NCBI RefSeq assembly: GCF_030817275.1
Contig: NZ_JAUSZD010000002.1
Span: 4,650,001 to 4,714,000 of the forward strand
Source: Paenibacillus sp. V4I7
Lineage (GTDB): Bacteria; Bacillota; Bacilli; Paenibacillales; NBRC-103111
DNA: 64,000 bases
Direction: 5' to 3'
Shown: in pieces, positions 26,940-36,589 of the stretch
How the letters are laid out: the number at the start of each line of letters is the position of its first letter
Position numbering within the stretch: the stretch's first letter is position 1
The notes under the pieces: generated by a model
What the model was told of the DNA's origin: nothing
The model's input: the letters and a program-made list of their open reading frames with translations, nothing else
The model's database searches: none
Translations under genes and position numbers: made by a program

Positions 26940-28538
26940 TTACTTGCCGCCCTTGTCGAGGTAAGCTTGAATTTGCTTCTTCGATTCAGCGCCGATTTTG
27001 TCACCGCCAAGCGCATCCAGCTCGACCTTCAGCTTGGCCATTTGCACTTCCCAATCCTTGATTTGACCTGTCTTGAGAAGTTGGATGAATGGATCAACTT
27101 TGGAAGCAATGTTGGCGCTTTCCGATTTAACGGCGGTATTGTCGAACTTGAATTTTTTCAGCGTCGGCGTATAATACGTATCCGGTTTCGCTGAATATTC
27201 GTAATACTTTTTCGTATTTTCGTCCAGATCGGTGCTCAGTCGGATCATCGAAGGATTCCATGTGAGCTCATAGCCAGGGAAATTGTAATTTTTCGCTTCG
27301 TCGAGCAATTTGATCTGATTGTCGCCAACCGCTTCCCAATGCTTGCCCGGTATGCCGTATTCAAGCAGATCGTGATTTTCTCTGCTGCTGAACACCGCGT
27401 CAAAGAACTTCATCGTTCTGTCGATATTTTTAGAAGTGGCCGGGATCGCAACAGAGTTGTTCGATACATAGTCCACACCGATTGCATGCGGCTTCATCTC
27501 CCGAACTTTCGTTTTGAGCACGAACATTTCCAAATCCGCTCCAGGGATCGTATCCCTCAGCTTCTTCCTGTCTTTTGCGAAAGCGTTCAAGGTTGAATAA
27601 TAAGATGCTGCTTTGCCGGACATGAAGTAACCCAAATCATCCTTCTGGCTGACGACGTCCTTTTCCAAGTATTTGCTCCACTCCGCCCACTTATCTAAAT
27701 GAGGGAATGCAGTCTTAGGCGTATTGTAAGGCGCTGGCAGCTTGGCCCACTCCGATGCTGGATCGCCTACCGAGACAATGGTCTCAACTTTCTTCAAATC
27801 ATCAGATAATTTCACAATAGATGGGAGCCCCCCCAAGACTTGCGCCACATTCGGCAGCTCAGGAGTTTCTCCTTGAAAAATTTCCTGGAACCCTCTATTG
27901 CCGCGCAATGCAAGCGGTGTTATACCTTTGTCGTTCTCCAGCACCTTATCATAAAATTTCTGCAGATCGTCGTAGCTGTTGATCGGCGGAAGTCCGTATT
28001 TCTCGCGCAGGTCTTTGCGCAGGTAGACGACAGGAATATCATAGAAATATTGCGTGAACGGAATCGTGTACAGGTGTCCGTCGAACCGCTTGTTCGATTC
28101 TACAAATTCCGGCGGAAACGCTTTCTTGAGACCCGGATACGCATCATTATTGAAGTATTTGTCGAGTTGGGCATAGGCGCCCTGCGGCACAAGCTCCTTC
28201 AGACTTATAAAATCGGCCTCGAAAACAAAATCCATCTCTTCGCCGGCGGCCATCATCAGCTTAACCTTCTGTTTATGATCGCTGATCGGATTCCATTGAA
28301 TGTTGAGCTTCGTATTCAGGGTATCCTTCGTCCGCTTCTCAAATTCGTCGAATACCAGCTGTAAGTCCTTCGGCTGATCGCCGAACAACATTCCCTTCAA
28401 CGTAACCGGCGCCAGCGCCGGTTGCGTTCCAGAGCCGTTCACGGCTGGACTTGCCTGATTCTGCTCACTGTTGCTGCATGCCGTTGCCCCGAGTACGGTT
28501 AGTGCAAGGAGTGCAACTGAGATTCTTTTCGTTTTCAT
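26940..28538 (-). CDS. sugar ABC transporter substrate-binding lipoprotein
   Basis: 532 residues; ATG after GGGAGGAATAAC. A lipoprotein signal has a hydrophobic core and C21 in LGATAC (the -3 to -1 residues are not the classical LAG but acceptable). The remainder is a type-2 periplasmic-binding-like fold of the large LplA/YtcQ class common in Paenibacillus. It is last of three transport genes, after the two permeases, with a small CGCC/GGCG stem-loop in the gap (28585-28597). It should bind oligosaccharides released by the secreted lyases and pass them to the permeases; the ligand is inferred from neighbours. Confidence 0.85.
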   Translation of the reverse strand: MKTKRISVALLALTVLGATACSNSEQNQASPAVNGSGTQPALAPVTLKGMLFGDQPKDLQLVFDEFEKRTKDTLNTKLNIQWNPISDHKQKVKLMMAAGEEMDFVFEADFISLKELVPQGAYAQLDKYFNNDAYPGLKKAFPPEFVESNKRFDGHLYTIPFTQYFYDIPVVYLRKDLREKYGLPPINSYDDLQKFYDKVLENDKGITPLALRGNRGFQEIFQGETPELPNVAQVLGGLPSIVKLSDDLKKVETIVSVGDPASEWAKLPAPYNTPKTAFPHLDKWAEWSKYLEKDVVSQKDDLGYFMSGKAASYYSTLNAFAKDRKKLRDTIPGADLEMFVLKTKVREMKPHAIGVDYVSNNSVAIPATSKNIDRTMKFFDAVFSSRENHDLLEYGIPGKHWEAVGDNQIKLLDEAKNYNFPGYELTWNPSMIRLSTDLDENTKKYYEYSAKPDTYYTPTLKKFKFDNTAVKSESANIASKVDPFIQLLKTGQIKDWEVQMAKLKVELDALGGDKIGAESKKQIQAYLDKGGK

Positions 28539-28600
28539 GTTTGTTATTCCTCCCTTTATTATCTTTAATTCATCTATACTAAACCGCCAAATAGGCGTTT

Positions 28601-29488
28601 TTAGCCTTTAACTGCGCCAACCATTAAGCCTTTGACAAAATATTTCTGAAGAAACGGATACAGGAGAATGATCGGACCAATCGTCACGATCGTCGTTGCC
28701 AATCGAACTGTTATCGCTGGAGCAACGTAATTCGGAATGTTTACGTTGGCGTTCGGAGACACCTGGTTGATATAATCCAAATTGTTCATGATGCGCTGAA
28801 TCAAATATTGCAGCGGATACTTATCCGAGTCATTAATGTAGAGAAGCGCGTTAAACCAATTGTTCCAGTATCCTAACGCATAGAACAGCCCAATCGTTGC
28901 GATTGCGGGAAGCGAAATCGGCAAAATGATGCGGAACAAAATATAGGCATCGTTGGCTCCGTCAATCTTGGCGGATTCCGAGAGCGATTCGTCAATGGTA
29001 GCGAAGAAATTCCGCAGCAGAAACATGTTCCATGCACTAATCATACTGGGAATAATCAGCACCCAAATCGAATCCTTCATGCCCAAATATTTGGATATGA
29101 GCAGATAGGAGGTAACCAAGCCGCCATGGAACAGCATCGTGAAATAGACGTAGAAAGCGATTGCATTACGGTACTTTACCGCTTTCGATGAGATGGCGTA
29201 GGACAATGCGCAGGTGAACAGCATTGACAATGCCGTGCCGACTAATGTAACGAACATTGTCACGCCGTAAGCTCTGTAGATGGTATTGTCTTGAAAAATC
29301 AGCTTGTAGGCTTCCAGACTGAATTTCTTGGGCAACAGCATATACCCGTTCCTTACAATTTCAGACTCTAAAGTAAATGAGTTGGCCACAACGGCATAGA
29401 ACGGAACGAGACAATACACTGAAAAGACAGCGATGATGACGTAAAATGCCGCTTTGAGCAGCTTATCTGGTATACTTTCCTTGATCAT
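28601..29488 (-). CDS. sugar ABC transporter permease (LplC-like)
   Basis: 295 residues with six hydrophobic membrane segments. The EAA loop that docks the ATPase is visible as ESAKIDGANDAYILFRIILP, and the C-terminus VGAVKG is typical of LplC/CUT1 permeases. AAGGGAG lies before the ATG. It is 18 bases downstream of the partner permease and 62 bases before the binding-protein gene. No ATPase gene is in the cluster. Confidence 0.88.
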   Translation of the reverse strand: MIKESIPDKLLKAAFYVIIAVFSVYCLVPFYAVVANSFTLESEIVRNGYMLLPKKFSLEAYKLIFQDNTIYRAYGVTMFVTLVGTALSMLFTCALSYAISSKAVKYRNAIAFYVYFTMLFHGGLVTSYLLISKYLGMKDSIWVLIIPSMISAWNMFLLRNFFATIDESLSESAKIDGANDAYILFRIILPISLPAIATIGLFYALGYWNNWFNALLYINDSDKYPLQYLIQRIMNNLDYINQVSPNANVNIPNYVAPAITVRLATTIVTIGPIILLYPFLQKYFVKGLMVGAVKG

Positions 29489-29506
29489 TCTAAAACTCCC
29501 TTCCTG

Positions 29507-30493
29507 CTAGAAAATGGCGGAATCCGGCGCCGCTTTCTTGGCGGCAGCATTGACGGTTATGACAAGCACGAATCCGATGAACGATTGTAAAAAGCCAACT
29601 GCGGCCGACATCCCCAAATCTCCAAGGTCCATCAAGGCGCGGAATACATAAGTATCAATGACGTCCGTTGTTGGGTACAGCATCGGGTTACGTCCGATAA
29701 TCGCATAAATCAAGCCGAAATCGCCGTTGAATATGCCGCCTACCGCAAGGATGGTCAGCAAGATAATCGTCGGTTTTAATAACGGCAACGTAATGAAGCG
29801 AATTTTCTGCCCGCGGCTGGCACCGTCCATCGAAGCGGATTCGTAAATCTCTGGGTTGATTCCGGCAATTGTGGCCATGTAGATGATGGAGCCGAATCCT
29901 GCGCCATGCCAAATTTTCAGCAGCACCAGAATGACGGGCCAATATTGCGGCGACGACAAGAAAGTGATCGGCGCGATACCGAAAACCCCGAGAAATTGGT
30001 TGATAAAGCCTCCATCCGTCGCGACGAATGCGGTCATAAACATGGCCACAACCGTCCATGACAGGAAGTGAGGAAAGATCATCACCGACTGCGATACTTT
30101 CTTGAACATCTTCCCGCCGATTTCCGTCACCATGATTGCAATGGCTACGGCGGCAATTGTTCCTATCACAATAAATAAAATATTTAGATACAACGTGTTG
30201 CTCACTACCTTGATCCAATCGCTTGATCGAAAGAAAAACTCAAAATTTTTAAATCCGACGAACTTGCTGCCCGTTATCCCCTTTACCACTTTGAAGTCCT
30301 GGAAAGCAATAACAATGCCTCCCATTGGAAGATAAGCGAATACAAAGAACCATATTATCCCGGGAAGGGCTAAAGCGTACATAAATTTATTGCGGAGCAG
30401 TTCATAAAAGAAGCGCCCGACGACTCCGCGATTTTTCTTGCTGCGGCTGCCTGTGTATTCAGGGCGTACTGCCGACGATATAGTTTCGTTCAT
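29507..30493 (-). CDS. sugar ABC transporter permease (LplB-like)
   Basis: 328 residues; ATG after AGGAGGGGACAGA. Six membrane segments follow a ~40-residue cytoplasmic start. The LplB marker PMGGIVIAFQDFK and the EAA loop YESASMDGASRGQKIRFITL are present. It pairs with the next permease to form the membrane channel. A 157-base gap separates it from the heparinase-type gene upstream, so it may have its own promoter or be co-transcribed. Confidence 0.88.
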   Translation of the reverse strand: MNETISSAVRPEYTGSRSKKNRGVVGRFFYELLRNKFMYALALPGIIWFFVFAYLPMGGIVIAFQDFKVVKGITGSKFVGFKNFEFFFRSSDWIKVVSNTLYLNILFIVIGTIAAVAIAIMVTEIGGKMFKKVSQSVMIFPHFLSWTVVAMFMTAFVATDGGFINQFLGVFGIAPITFLSSPQYWPVILVLLKIWHGAGFGSIIYMATIAGINPEIYESASMDGASRGQKIRFITLPLLKPTIILLTILAVGGIFNGDFGLIYAIIGRNPMLYPTTDVIDTYVFRALMDLGDLGMSAAVGFLQSFIGFVLVITVNAAAKKAAPDSAIF

Positions 30494-30631
30494 TCTGTCC
30501 CCTCCTACTTTATCTCATCTCGAACAATACCCTTACTATAGGATCATTGTTGGTCCGGCGAAAGTTTGGATTTCGTATAAAATCATTAATTGCTCATCAA
30601 ATCAGGGTGTAAAATCTCACTACTTTGGTCG

Positions 30632-30644
30632 AATCGTAACGATT
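30632..30644. promoter_or_regulatory. 13-bp perfect palindrome after heparinase-type gene
   Basis: AATCGTAACGATT lies six bases beyond the stop of the gene at 30651 and upstream of the permease operon. A similar AATCGTTGCCGAT motif opens both copies of the intergenic repeat (20916, 34124), each also just after a stop codon. It may be an operator for the transporter genes or a relic of that repeat. Confidence 0.35.
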
Positions 30645-30650
30645 TAGTGT

Positions 30651-33600
30651 TCATTCCGCTGTTTCCTCCCGCACGATAATGCCGTTTACAAGCTCCCGGG
30701 CATGAACGTGAATGCCTTCCCTGTCCCCTTCCAGGCCTCGGATCGACAACACTTGAGTCCGTCCGTTAGCGAGACGAACTGTCAGTTCTCCCGGCGAGGA
30801 AGCTTCAGCAGATACAATTGCCGAATCTCCTTCGTGCGGTTCAAGAATCGTCAGGAAGTACGCTTCTTTGCCGACGCTGCGGACACTCACGGTTTTCCTG
30901 CGAGCGGCATCGTTGCCTAGCGGATAATCGCCACCGATAGTCCCCTCGAAGCTGACGACATCGAGACCGTTCAAGTCGAATACAGCTTCGGCCGGCCGCC
31001 CAGAATCTAGCGGCTCGAACGGCAGCGCACCATCATAGTTCTCCCCTACCAGATGCACAGGACCTCCATAGTAATCGATTCCGATGCCGTTCCCGCGATC
31101 TACATTGTCGTAACGAGCAGGCAATTCGGAGAGGTGAATCCGGCGGCCGTCCTTTGTCAGCACAAAGGGGTCTCCCCAGAAGACGGTTTTCTTGGCTGCT
31201 CGATCCGTTTCGATCTGCAGTTTAAGCTCCTTCACGCCCGAAAGATCAATCTGTACGCTTCTTTTCCCCAATATCCAGGCGCCGAAACGTCCTTCCGTCA
31301 GCTTTACTCCGTCTCCTGAAACCTTGTAGCTTATCGTTTTGTTGATCTGGTCGGCCTCTGCATACCAACCGGTCATAACCTCCTGCTGGCGCGGCCATAG
31401 CGAATGCACATGGAGATTCATAGGGCCATTTTCATTGTACATGGCGTGGCGGCCGTCACTATCGTCCTTTACCCGGTCGTATTGGTGGGAAAAACGGATT
31501 TGCACAGGAGCTTCGCATTCATACCAATCGCAGTCGGTTATGAACTGGCAGGCGCCGTAAGGATCGTCGTTCATTTGGCCCGTATGGCGAATGTGCCGCT
31601 TCCGCTCTGACGTAAGGTCATGGAAGCCCTGATAATGATGAAGGCAGTCGAACGTATGCGTTTCTTCCCCCCGCAGGTAGTCCGCTACGATGACGTAATC
31701 ATCCGTCACCGCGACCAGCCTGCGCTGCAGAACCCGCTCCGAATACGTCCCGATATCTCCCTGCTTCCGAGCGATGGAGGGAACCGGAACATCGCGGCCT
31801 TCGATTAGGCCCCGTTCCTCTGGGAACGTCTCGGGGTACGGCGTCTGGCCTCCGTACGGCGGATCGCTCCACCTCGCCGACGTCTCGACGGCACAAACGT
31901 TCAGCATCGAGCCGCTGTAGAACAACAGACGCTCTGATGGTACCGGCTCCTGCATACGCTGATCGACAACGACCATATTGTGGGACACGGAAGCCTGCAC
32001 CCACATCTTGAACATAAACGAATGATAGCCGAACCAAGAAGCGAGCGGGCCGTATGCGTTTCTGCCATGCCGCATCAAAGCGGCCAGTCCCATACGGTCG
32101 AAGTGTCCATGATAACCGCCGTGACTGCCATATTTCACAACAGCCTGGATCTGTGAGGAAGGCGCAACATTCGGTTTACGGGAGCGCAGCATAGCCAATC
32201 CGACGTTGGCGGCATATACGGATCGTTCGTCATGGCTTTCCGGCGGCTCGGGCAATTCCCCGACTCCGTAGATCAAATCGCGCCTGTTCGCATTGCGAAG
32301 TACCGATGTATATTTCGGTTCGCGCCAAACATAATAAGCCAGATCGTACCACTTCACCATATCCTTCGCCGTAGAGTCGTTGGCGCCGAACAGAATGCCG
32401 CGGTCGTCGATGAAAGGCAGCATCGCATCCCAGACGTCGCGCACCGATCTGTAATTACGGCGAACAGGCCCGAATTTTTCGAAGGACATGCCGAGAAAGG
32501 GCTTCTCGTTCGGCATAGACCAAGGAGAAAGCATGGCATTCCTTTGGTAGGAGGGCGGCACACTCCAGTTTTTCAGATTAAGACCCCAAGGCTCGCAGGC
32601 CTGAACCAAGCGCGTAAACATATCAGCGAACAAGACGACATAGTTAGTTGCCCCTTCAAAATACCAGCCGTCATCCATGACCCCGGTTCCCACCATATCA
32701 ACGAAACCGCCCGGTCCGTGGAGAAAGCGCTGAATCCAATGCATGTCTTGAATGACTAAGCTGCACAGGAACGCACCGACCATGCCACCGGAAGGAATAT
32801 TATTCGTATCCCCGTCGGTGATCATCCAATCGACCTTCTCGATAAAGAGTCGGAACGCCGCCTCGATCCTGCGACGGTCTTCTTCCGTCCAGCATTCCGC
32901 ATCGTAGACCAAGTCATAGATGGAAGCGATGTCCAACATCATTTCTCCTTCATGTATGAGCCCGCCGGTACTTACCTTGACTGCTCCAGGAGTCGGCAAT
33001 GCCCTCTCTTCGCGGGAGGCATAGATGTGTAGTACCGGAGCATCCGTAGCCGGGTATCCGGTCAAAGGATCTGCGAATCGCCGTAGAAACAGTACCGCCT
33101 TTTCGAGCAAATCCGCGCGTCCTGTCAGCTTCCATGCCACGCCCGCCGCATGTAGCTTAAATCTCTGCGACAGGTCGAAGGCATGAGGCTTCCCAGCTCC
33201 CTGCGCCTCGGGGACAACCCATTCCTCCGCCATCCGGATATAATTGTCCAGCTCTCTCATCGCCCAATCGTAGTCCTTTGCATTTCGCTTGACCTGCTCC
33301 CATCCGGCTTCCGTGTGAATGATATAAGGATGCCGGAGCTTTCGTACGGTGTATAAGGTCTGTCGCTTGGCGTAATTGGCATTGCCGTTCGGTATTGCAG
33401 TTACGTTATGTTTCTCAAACCCGCCCGGAGCTACTCCATCGTGAACGGCCGCCTGCAGCGATGCCATGCCCGATTGTCCGGGACCGAGCAGAAGAAGCTT
33501 CGGTTCGAGCAGCAACTCCATAGATTCGTACCCGTAACGTTCCAAGCCGAGAGCTACAGCCTGCGTTTCGTCCGTTTCATTGCGGACCGTCAGGTCATAG

Positions 33601-34082
33601 ACGACGGTTTCTCCCAGTTCAGCCGATCGGGACAGCTGCTGCGCATGTAAGGAAATCCGACCTAGCGTCTTCAGCCGAAGCCTTCTGACCTGAATCTCAT
33701 CCGCTTGCCCGCCATTCAAGAAATGTGCCTTCACGCCGACTCTGCTGACCATGCGCCAAAATGCGGGTGTAGCATGGGAATAATCGAATTGATCGAACGA
33801 TACCTCAATCGAGGTCCAGCCTTCGCCGCTCACTGCCGCAGCAGCCATTGTATAAGGAATATATTCCGGTCTGCCGATAGAGATCGGATAAATGCGGAAC
33901 GTCAGAAGGGCCGTCGTATTCTTAGGGAGATAGACTTCTAACGAAAGAGCGTCCCATGGCCGCCAATCCTGTGCCTTATCGTATTCGAAGATCGCCTCCG
34001 CCTCATGGCTTAGAAGAGAATAATCCATATCGGATCCGCTCATCCCTGTCCATAAGGAGAGATTCTCTATAGTCTTTGTCAT
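30651..34082 (-). CDS. large heparinase II/III-family lyase, second copy
   Basis: 1143 residues; ATG after GGAAGGCG. It is collinear along its full length with the protein at 1549-4950, including the beta-rich N-terminal part. It keeps the catalytic-type stretch Y651, H654, H658, H660, D662 (YGSHGGYHGHFD). No signal peptide, so the same cytosolic role is expected. The two copies differ clearly in sequence, so each may serve a different uronate linkage. This copy stands between the Cache-AraC regulator and the transporter genes; the lyase would act on what the transporter brings in. Confidence 0.82.
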   Translation of the reverse strand: MTKTIENLSLWTGMSGSDMDYSLLSHEAEAIFEYDKAQDWRPWDALSLEVYLPKNTTALLTFRIYPISIGRPEYIPYTMAAAAVSGEGWTSIEVSFDQFDYSHATPAFWRMVSRVGVKAHFLNGGQADEIQVRRLRLKTLGRISLHAQQLSRSAELGETVVYDLTVRNETDETQAVALGLERYGYESMELLLEPKLLLLGPGQSGMASLQAAVHDGVAPGGFEKHNVTAIPNGNANYAKRQTLYTVRKLRHPYIIHTEAGWEQVKRNAKDYDWAMRELDNYIRMAEEWVVPEAQGAGKPHAFDLSQRFKLHAAGVAWKLTGRADLLEKAVLFLRRFADPLTGYPATDAPVLHIYASREERALPTPGAVKVSTGGLIHEGEMMLDIASIYDLVYDAECWTEEDRRRIEAAFRLFIEKVDWMITDGDTNNIPSGGMVGAFLCSLVIQDMHWIQRFLHGPGGFVDMVGTGVMDDGWYFEGATNYVVLFADMFTRLVQACEPWGLNLKNWSVPPSYQRNAMLSPWSMPNEKPFLGMSFEKFGPVRRNYRSVRDVWDAMLPFIDDRGILFGANDSTAKDMVKWYDLAYYVWREPKYTSVLRNANRRDLIYGVGELPEPPESHDERSVYAANVGLAMLRSRKPNVAPSSQIQAVVKYGSHGGYHGHFDRMGLAALMRHGRNAYGPLASWFGYHSFMFKMWVQASVSHNMVVVDQRMQEPVPSERLLFYSGSMLNVCAVETSARWSDPPYGGQTPYPETFPEERGLIEGRDVPVPSIARKQGDIGTYSERVLQRRLVAVTDDYVIVADYLRGEETHTFDCLHHYQGFHDLTSERKRHIRHTGQMNDDPYGACQFITDCDWYECEAPVQIRFSHQYDRVKDDSDGRHAMYNENGPMNLHVHSLWPRQQEVMTGWYAEADQINKTISYKVSGDGVKLTEGRFGAWILGKRSVQIDLSGVKELKLQIETDRAAKKTVFWGDPFVLTKDGRRIHLSELPARYDNVDRGNGIGIDYYGGPVHLVGENYDGALPFEPLDSGRPAEAVFDLNGLDVVSFEGTIGGDYPLGNDAARRKTVSVRSVGKEAYFLTILEPHEGDSAIVSAEASSPGELTVRLANGRTQVLSIRGLEGDREGIHVHARELVNGIIVREETAE

Positions 34083-34123
34083 TCAATCACGCCTTCCGAA
34101 TCGTTATGTTAGAAATAAATACA

Positions 34124-34171
34124 ACTGGGCCTTGGGCTCGACTCTTATCGTAGTCGAGCTCAAGGCCCAGT
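34124..34171. terminator. strong hairpin terminator
   Basis: A 19-base arm pair (ACTGGGCCTTGGGCTCGAC against GTCGAGCTCAAGGCCCAGT, one G-T wobble) around a ten-base loop. On the minus strand it is followed by TTGTATTTATTT. It ends the transcript of the regulator gene at 34241 and isolates it from the heparinase-type gene. Confidence 0.8.
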
Positions 34172-34212
34172 CATAGTTCAAGTTTCGATCATAATAAACG
34201 ATCGGCAACGAT
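34124..34212. repeat. intergenic repeat with terminator hairpin, copy B
   Basis: Matches 20916-21000 at most positions, including the non-hairpin half (ATAGTTCAAGTTTCGAT...GATCGGCAACGATT). Both copies lie downstream of a minus-strand gene and upstream of a lyase gene. The hairpin arms differ but with compensating changes, so folding is kept. Confidence 0.7.
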
Positions 34213-34240
34213 TCAAAGCTTTAAAATCCAACCACTTTCA

Positions 34241-36589
34241 TTAAATGTTAATTTTACTTTCATCTATCATGCTATATTTCGATTGCTTGCGGAAATGGTC
34301 GGGGGTTTTGCCGCAGTGCTTCTTGAACGACACATAGAAATAATTCGTGTTCTCGAATCCTACCATCTCGCCGATCCTGTTCGCCGGCAAATCCGTCTGA
34401 ATCAGCAGCTCCTTCGCTTTCGTGAATCGGTACTCCGTCAAATAGACGGTCATCGTTTGACCTACGATATCTTTGAACACTTTGCGCATGTAATTGGTCG
34501 ATAATCCTCCGACCTCCACAAGTGTATCAACGGTCAAGCCTGGGGAGCTGTAATTTTCATGAATATACTGGATCACTTTGTCGACAATCCATTTGTTCTT
34601 CTGCAGCGATTGCTGGTCTCTCTGGCTGATCGAATTCTCGCATATGTTTAAGTACCACTGCTCGATCTCTTCCATCGTCTCCATCAAATATAACTGCTTG
34701 CTAAGGGAGCCGATGTCCATACGGGCCTCTTCATGATCGGCCGCTCCCATCGATTTGGAAATCCGTACGATCGCGATCAGCAACTGGGTAAACACCAGCA
34801 TCATCTCGTCGAATGAAGCCGTCCGCACATTAGCAATAAACTCACCAACAGCCGCTCTTGTCTTCCCCAAATCCCCCAGTTTCATGCTGTCAGTCACTTG
34901 TTTCTCCAACAACATGACATGACTTTCCTGCAGCGGTTCTCGTGTTTCCGGAAAATCTTGGCCTATCAAACAACCCGGTCCAAGCACAATTCTGTATCGT
35001 GAGGCGTCATAGGCGGCGCTCCAGGATAGTTTGACCTGCGCTAAACTATGAACAAACGTACCCGATGCTGCGGAAATCGACAGCTTCAAATATTTGCGTA
35101 CATTCGTCTGAATGTCCTGAAGCGCGGCTGCAAGTCGTTGGTCCGCATTCGTCATATCCTCCGGGATATTGGCGATTAGCGCAATCTCATCCTCCCCGCA
35201 ATCGAAGCAGACCGTCCGGAACGTGTTCGATCCAAGCTCAACGGCGATATTGGAAACCGCATATTTGAACAAAGAAATATCCGTTTGCTTATAGGCATTC
35301 TGCAGGCTGCGAAAGGAGTCGATTCGCAGCAAACATACGAGAAATTGAGGATATTCGAATGCGATGCCTACTTGATTGAGCTTACGGGCTATTCCGGCAT
35401 CGTCCGTCAGGCTGCCGGATGTCAGCAGCCGCAGCACTTCATTGCGTTTCGCAGAATGATAGTCCGTGACACTGGTTTGCAAATCCTGAATTTTATTCTC
35501 CAAATAAGCAAATGTCCCACTCAGCAAGTCCAGCTCAGAAACGGGTTGCCTCTCCCATGAATCCGAGGAAGAGTCGCGAACGCTTCGGATCAGACGATGA
35601 ATCGGACCGTAAATGAGGCGGGTAAAGAAGCCCCCGAGCCCGATCACGGTCAATAGCAGGACACCAGTTACCAATAAAATATACCGCTTCATTTCCTTCA
35701 CATTGCGGAGGAGACTCTCATAATCGATAACGCCTATGAAGGTCCAGCCCAAGCTGTCGGATTTGATATAAGAGATGCGGTAGCTTTGGCCGTCCTTCGT
35801 CATTTCAATGGTGCCTCTGGGCTCGCTCGAAGCGCTGATTCCCTGCACATAGCTTTGATCGGACAAATTCGAGTTGATCATAGCACTGTCCGTATGCGAA
35901 ATGACCGTACCTTGCTTGTTCAGAATCATCGTTTGAAAAGAATTGCTGCCCGCCCCGTTCATGACCATTCTCTGCAAGATTTGCTGATCCAGATTCAATA
36001 CCATAGCGCCGTTCGCATTCTTCCCGATTGAGTTCAAATAAACAATGGAGACCAGATCTTTGTCATACTTTCGCCCGTTGATGTCATGCTGAATATGGCG
36101 CGAAAAAAATATGCCGGATTTATTCACCTGTAAATTACCCAGCAGCTGAATCATTCCTGGATCGTAGAAATCGTCAAAGGTCTGAACAGTAGATATAGAT
36201 GAGAAAACGAGTTTTTTTTGATAATTTAACAAATAAATCGAGTGTATCAATGGATTCGTATTGCTGAGTTCATACAACTTGCTGCCTATTCTTCCCAATT
36301 CAGTTGTATTGAAATCCACGTTATAAAAACCGTACTGTACATCAGCGTTCTGGAAAGCGCTAGCAAAATTTTCATACATTGAGTTCAGCAAAATGTTCGC
36401 CGCATTATATGACTGCTCGACGGAGCGATCCGCGGAGCGATTGATTTCATCAGTCAAATTCCTTGAAACTTTAGAAGTAATAACTAACGTCAAGACCACA
36501 ATGACCAGCAGTCCGAAAAGAACATAAGACGAAACAATCCGGATCAGAAAGTTTTTGTTGCGCATGAACGACTTGATGTAACTGATCAT
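34241..36589 (-). CDS. membrane-anchored AraC-family regulator with Cache sensor
   Basis: 782 residues; ATG after GGGGGAAAGAAT. Membrane segments at about 16-37 and 302-323 enclose a ~265-residue extracytoplasmic Cache-like sensor. A cytoplasmic part (about 325-660) without a recognised catalytic motif leads to an AraC double HTH (about 668-772: TLVEVGGLSTNYMRKVFK and RIGEMVGFENTNYFYVSF). Such one-component sensors in Paenibacillus sit beside Lpl-type sugar transporters. It probably senses an external sugar and activates the heparinase-transporter-lyase genes downstream. It ends at the strong terminator at 34124. Confidence 0.85.
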   Translation of the reverse strand: MISYIKSFMRNKNFLIRIVSSYVLFGLLVIVVLTLVITSKVSRNLTDEINRSADRSVEQSYNAANILLNSMYENFASAFQNADVQYGFYNVDFNTTELGRIGSKLYELSNTNPLIHSIYLLNYQKKLVFSSISTVQTFDDFYDPGMIQLLGNLQVNKSGIFFSRHIQHDINGRKYDKDLVSIVYLNSIGKNANGAMVLNLDQQILQRMVMNGAGSNSFQTMILNKQGTVISHTDSAMINSNLSDQSYVQGISASSEPRGTIEMTKDGQSYRISYIKSDSLGWTFIGVIDYESLLRNVKEMKRYILLVTGVLLLTVIGLGGFFTRLIYGPIHRLIRSVRDSSSDSWERQPVSELDLLSGTFAYLENKIQDLQTSVTDYHSAKRNEVLRLLTSGSLTDDAGIARKLNQVGIAFEYPQFLVCLLRIDSFRSLQNAYKQTDISLFKYAVSNIAVELGSNTFRTVCFDCGEDEIALIANIPEDMTNADQRLAAALQDIQTNVRKYLKLSISAASGTFVHSLAQVKLSWSAAYDASRYRIVLGPGCLIGQDFPETREPLQESHVMLLEKQVTDSMKLGDLGKTRAAVGEFIANVRTASFDEMMLVFTQLLIAIVRISKSMGAADHEEARMDIGSLSKQLYLMETMEEIEQWYLNICENSISQRDQQSLQKNKWIVDKVIQYIHENYSSPGLTVDTLVEVGGLSTNYMRKVFKDIVGQTMTVYLTEYRFTKAKELLIQTDLPANRIGEMVGFENTNYFYVSFKKHCGKTPDHFRKQSKYSMIDESKINI

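Noticed and set aside
26651..27061. 136-codon plus-strand open frame
   Set aside because: Mostly antisense to the 3' end of the binding-protein gene and its downstream gap; no ribosome site or recognisable protein.
29688..30218. 176-codon frame inside the LplB-type permease gene
   Set aside because: Shadow in another frame of a well-supported membrane protein; composition is not protein-like.
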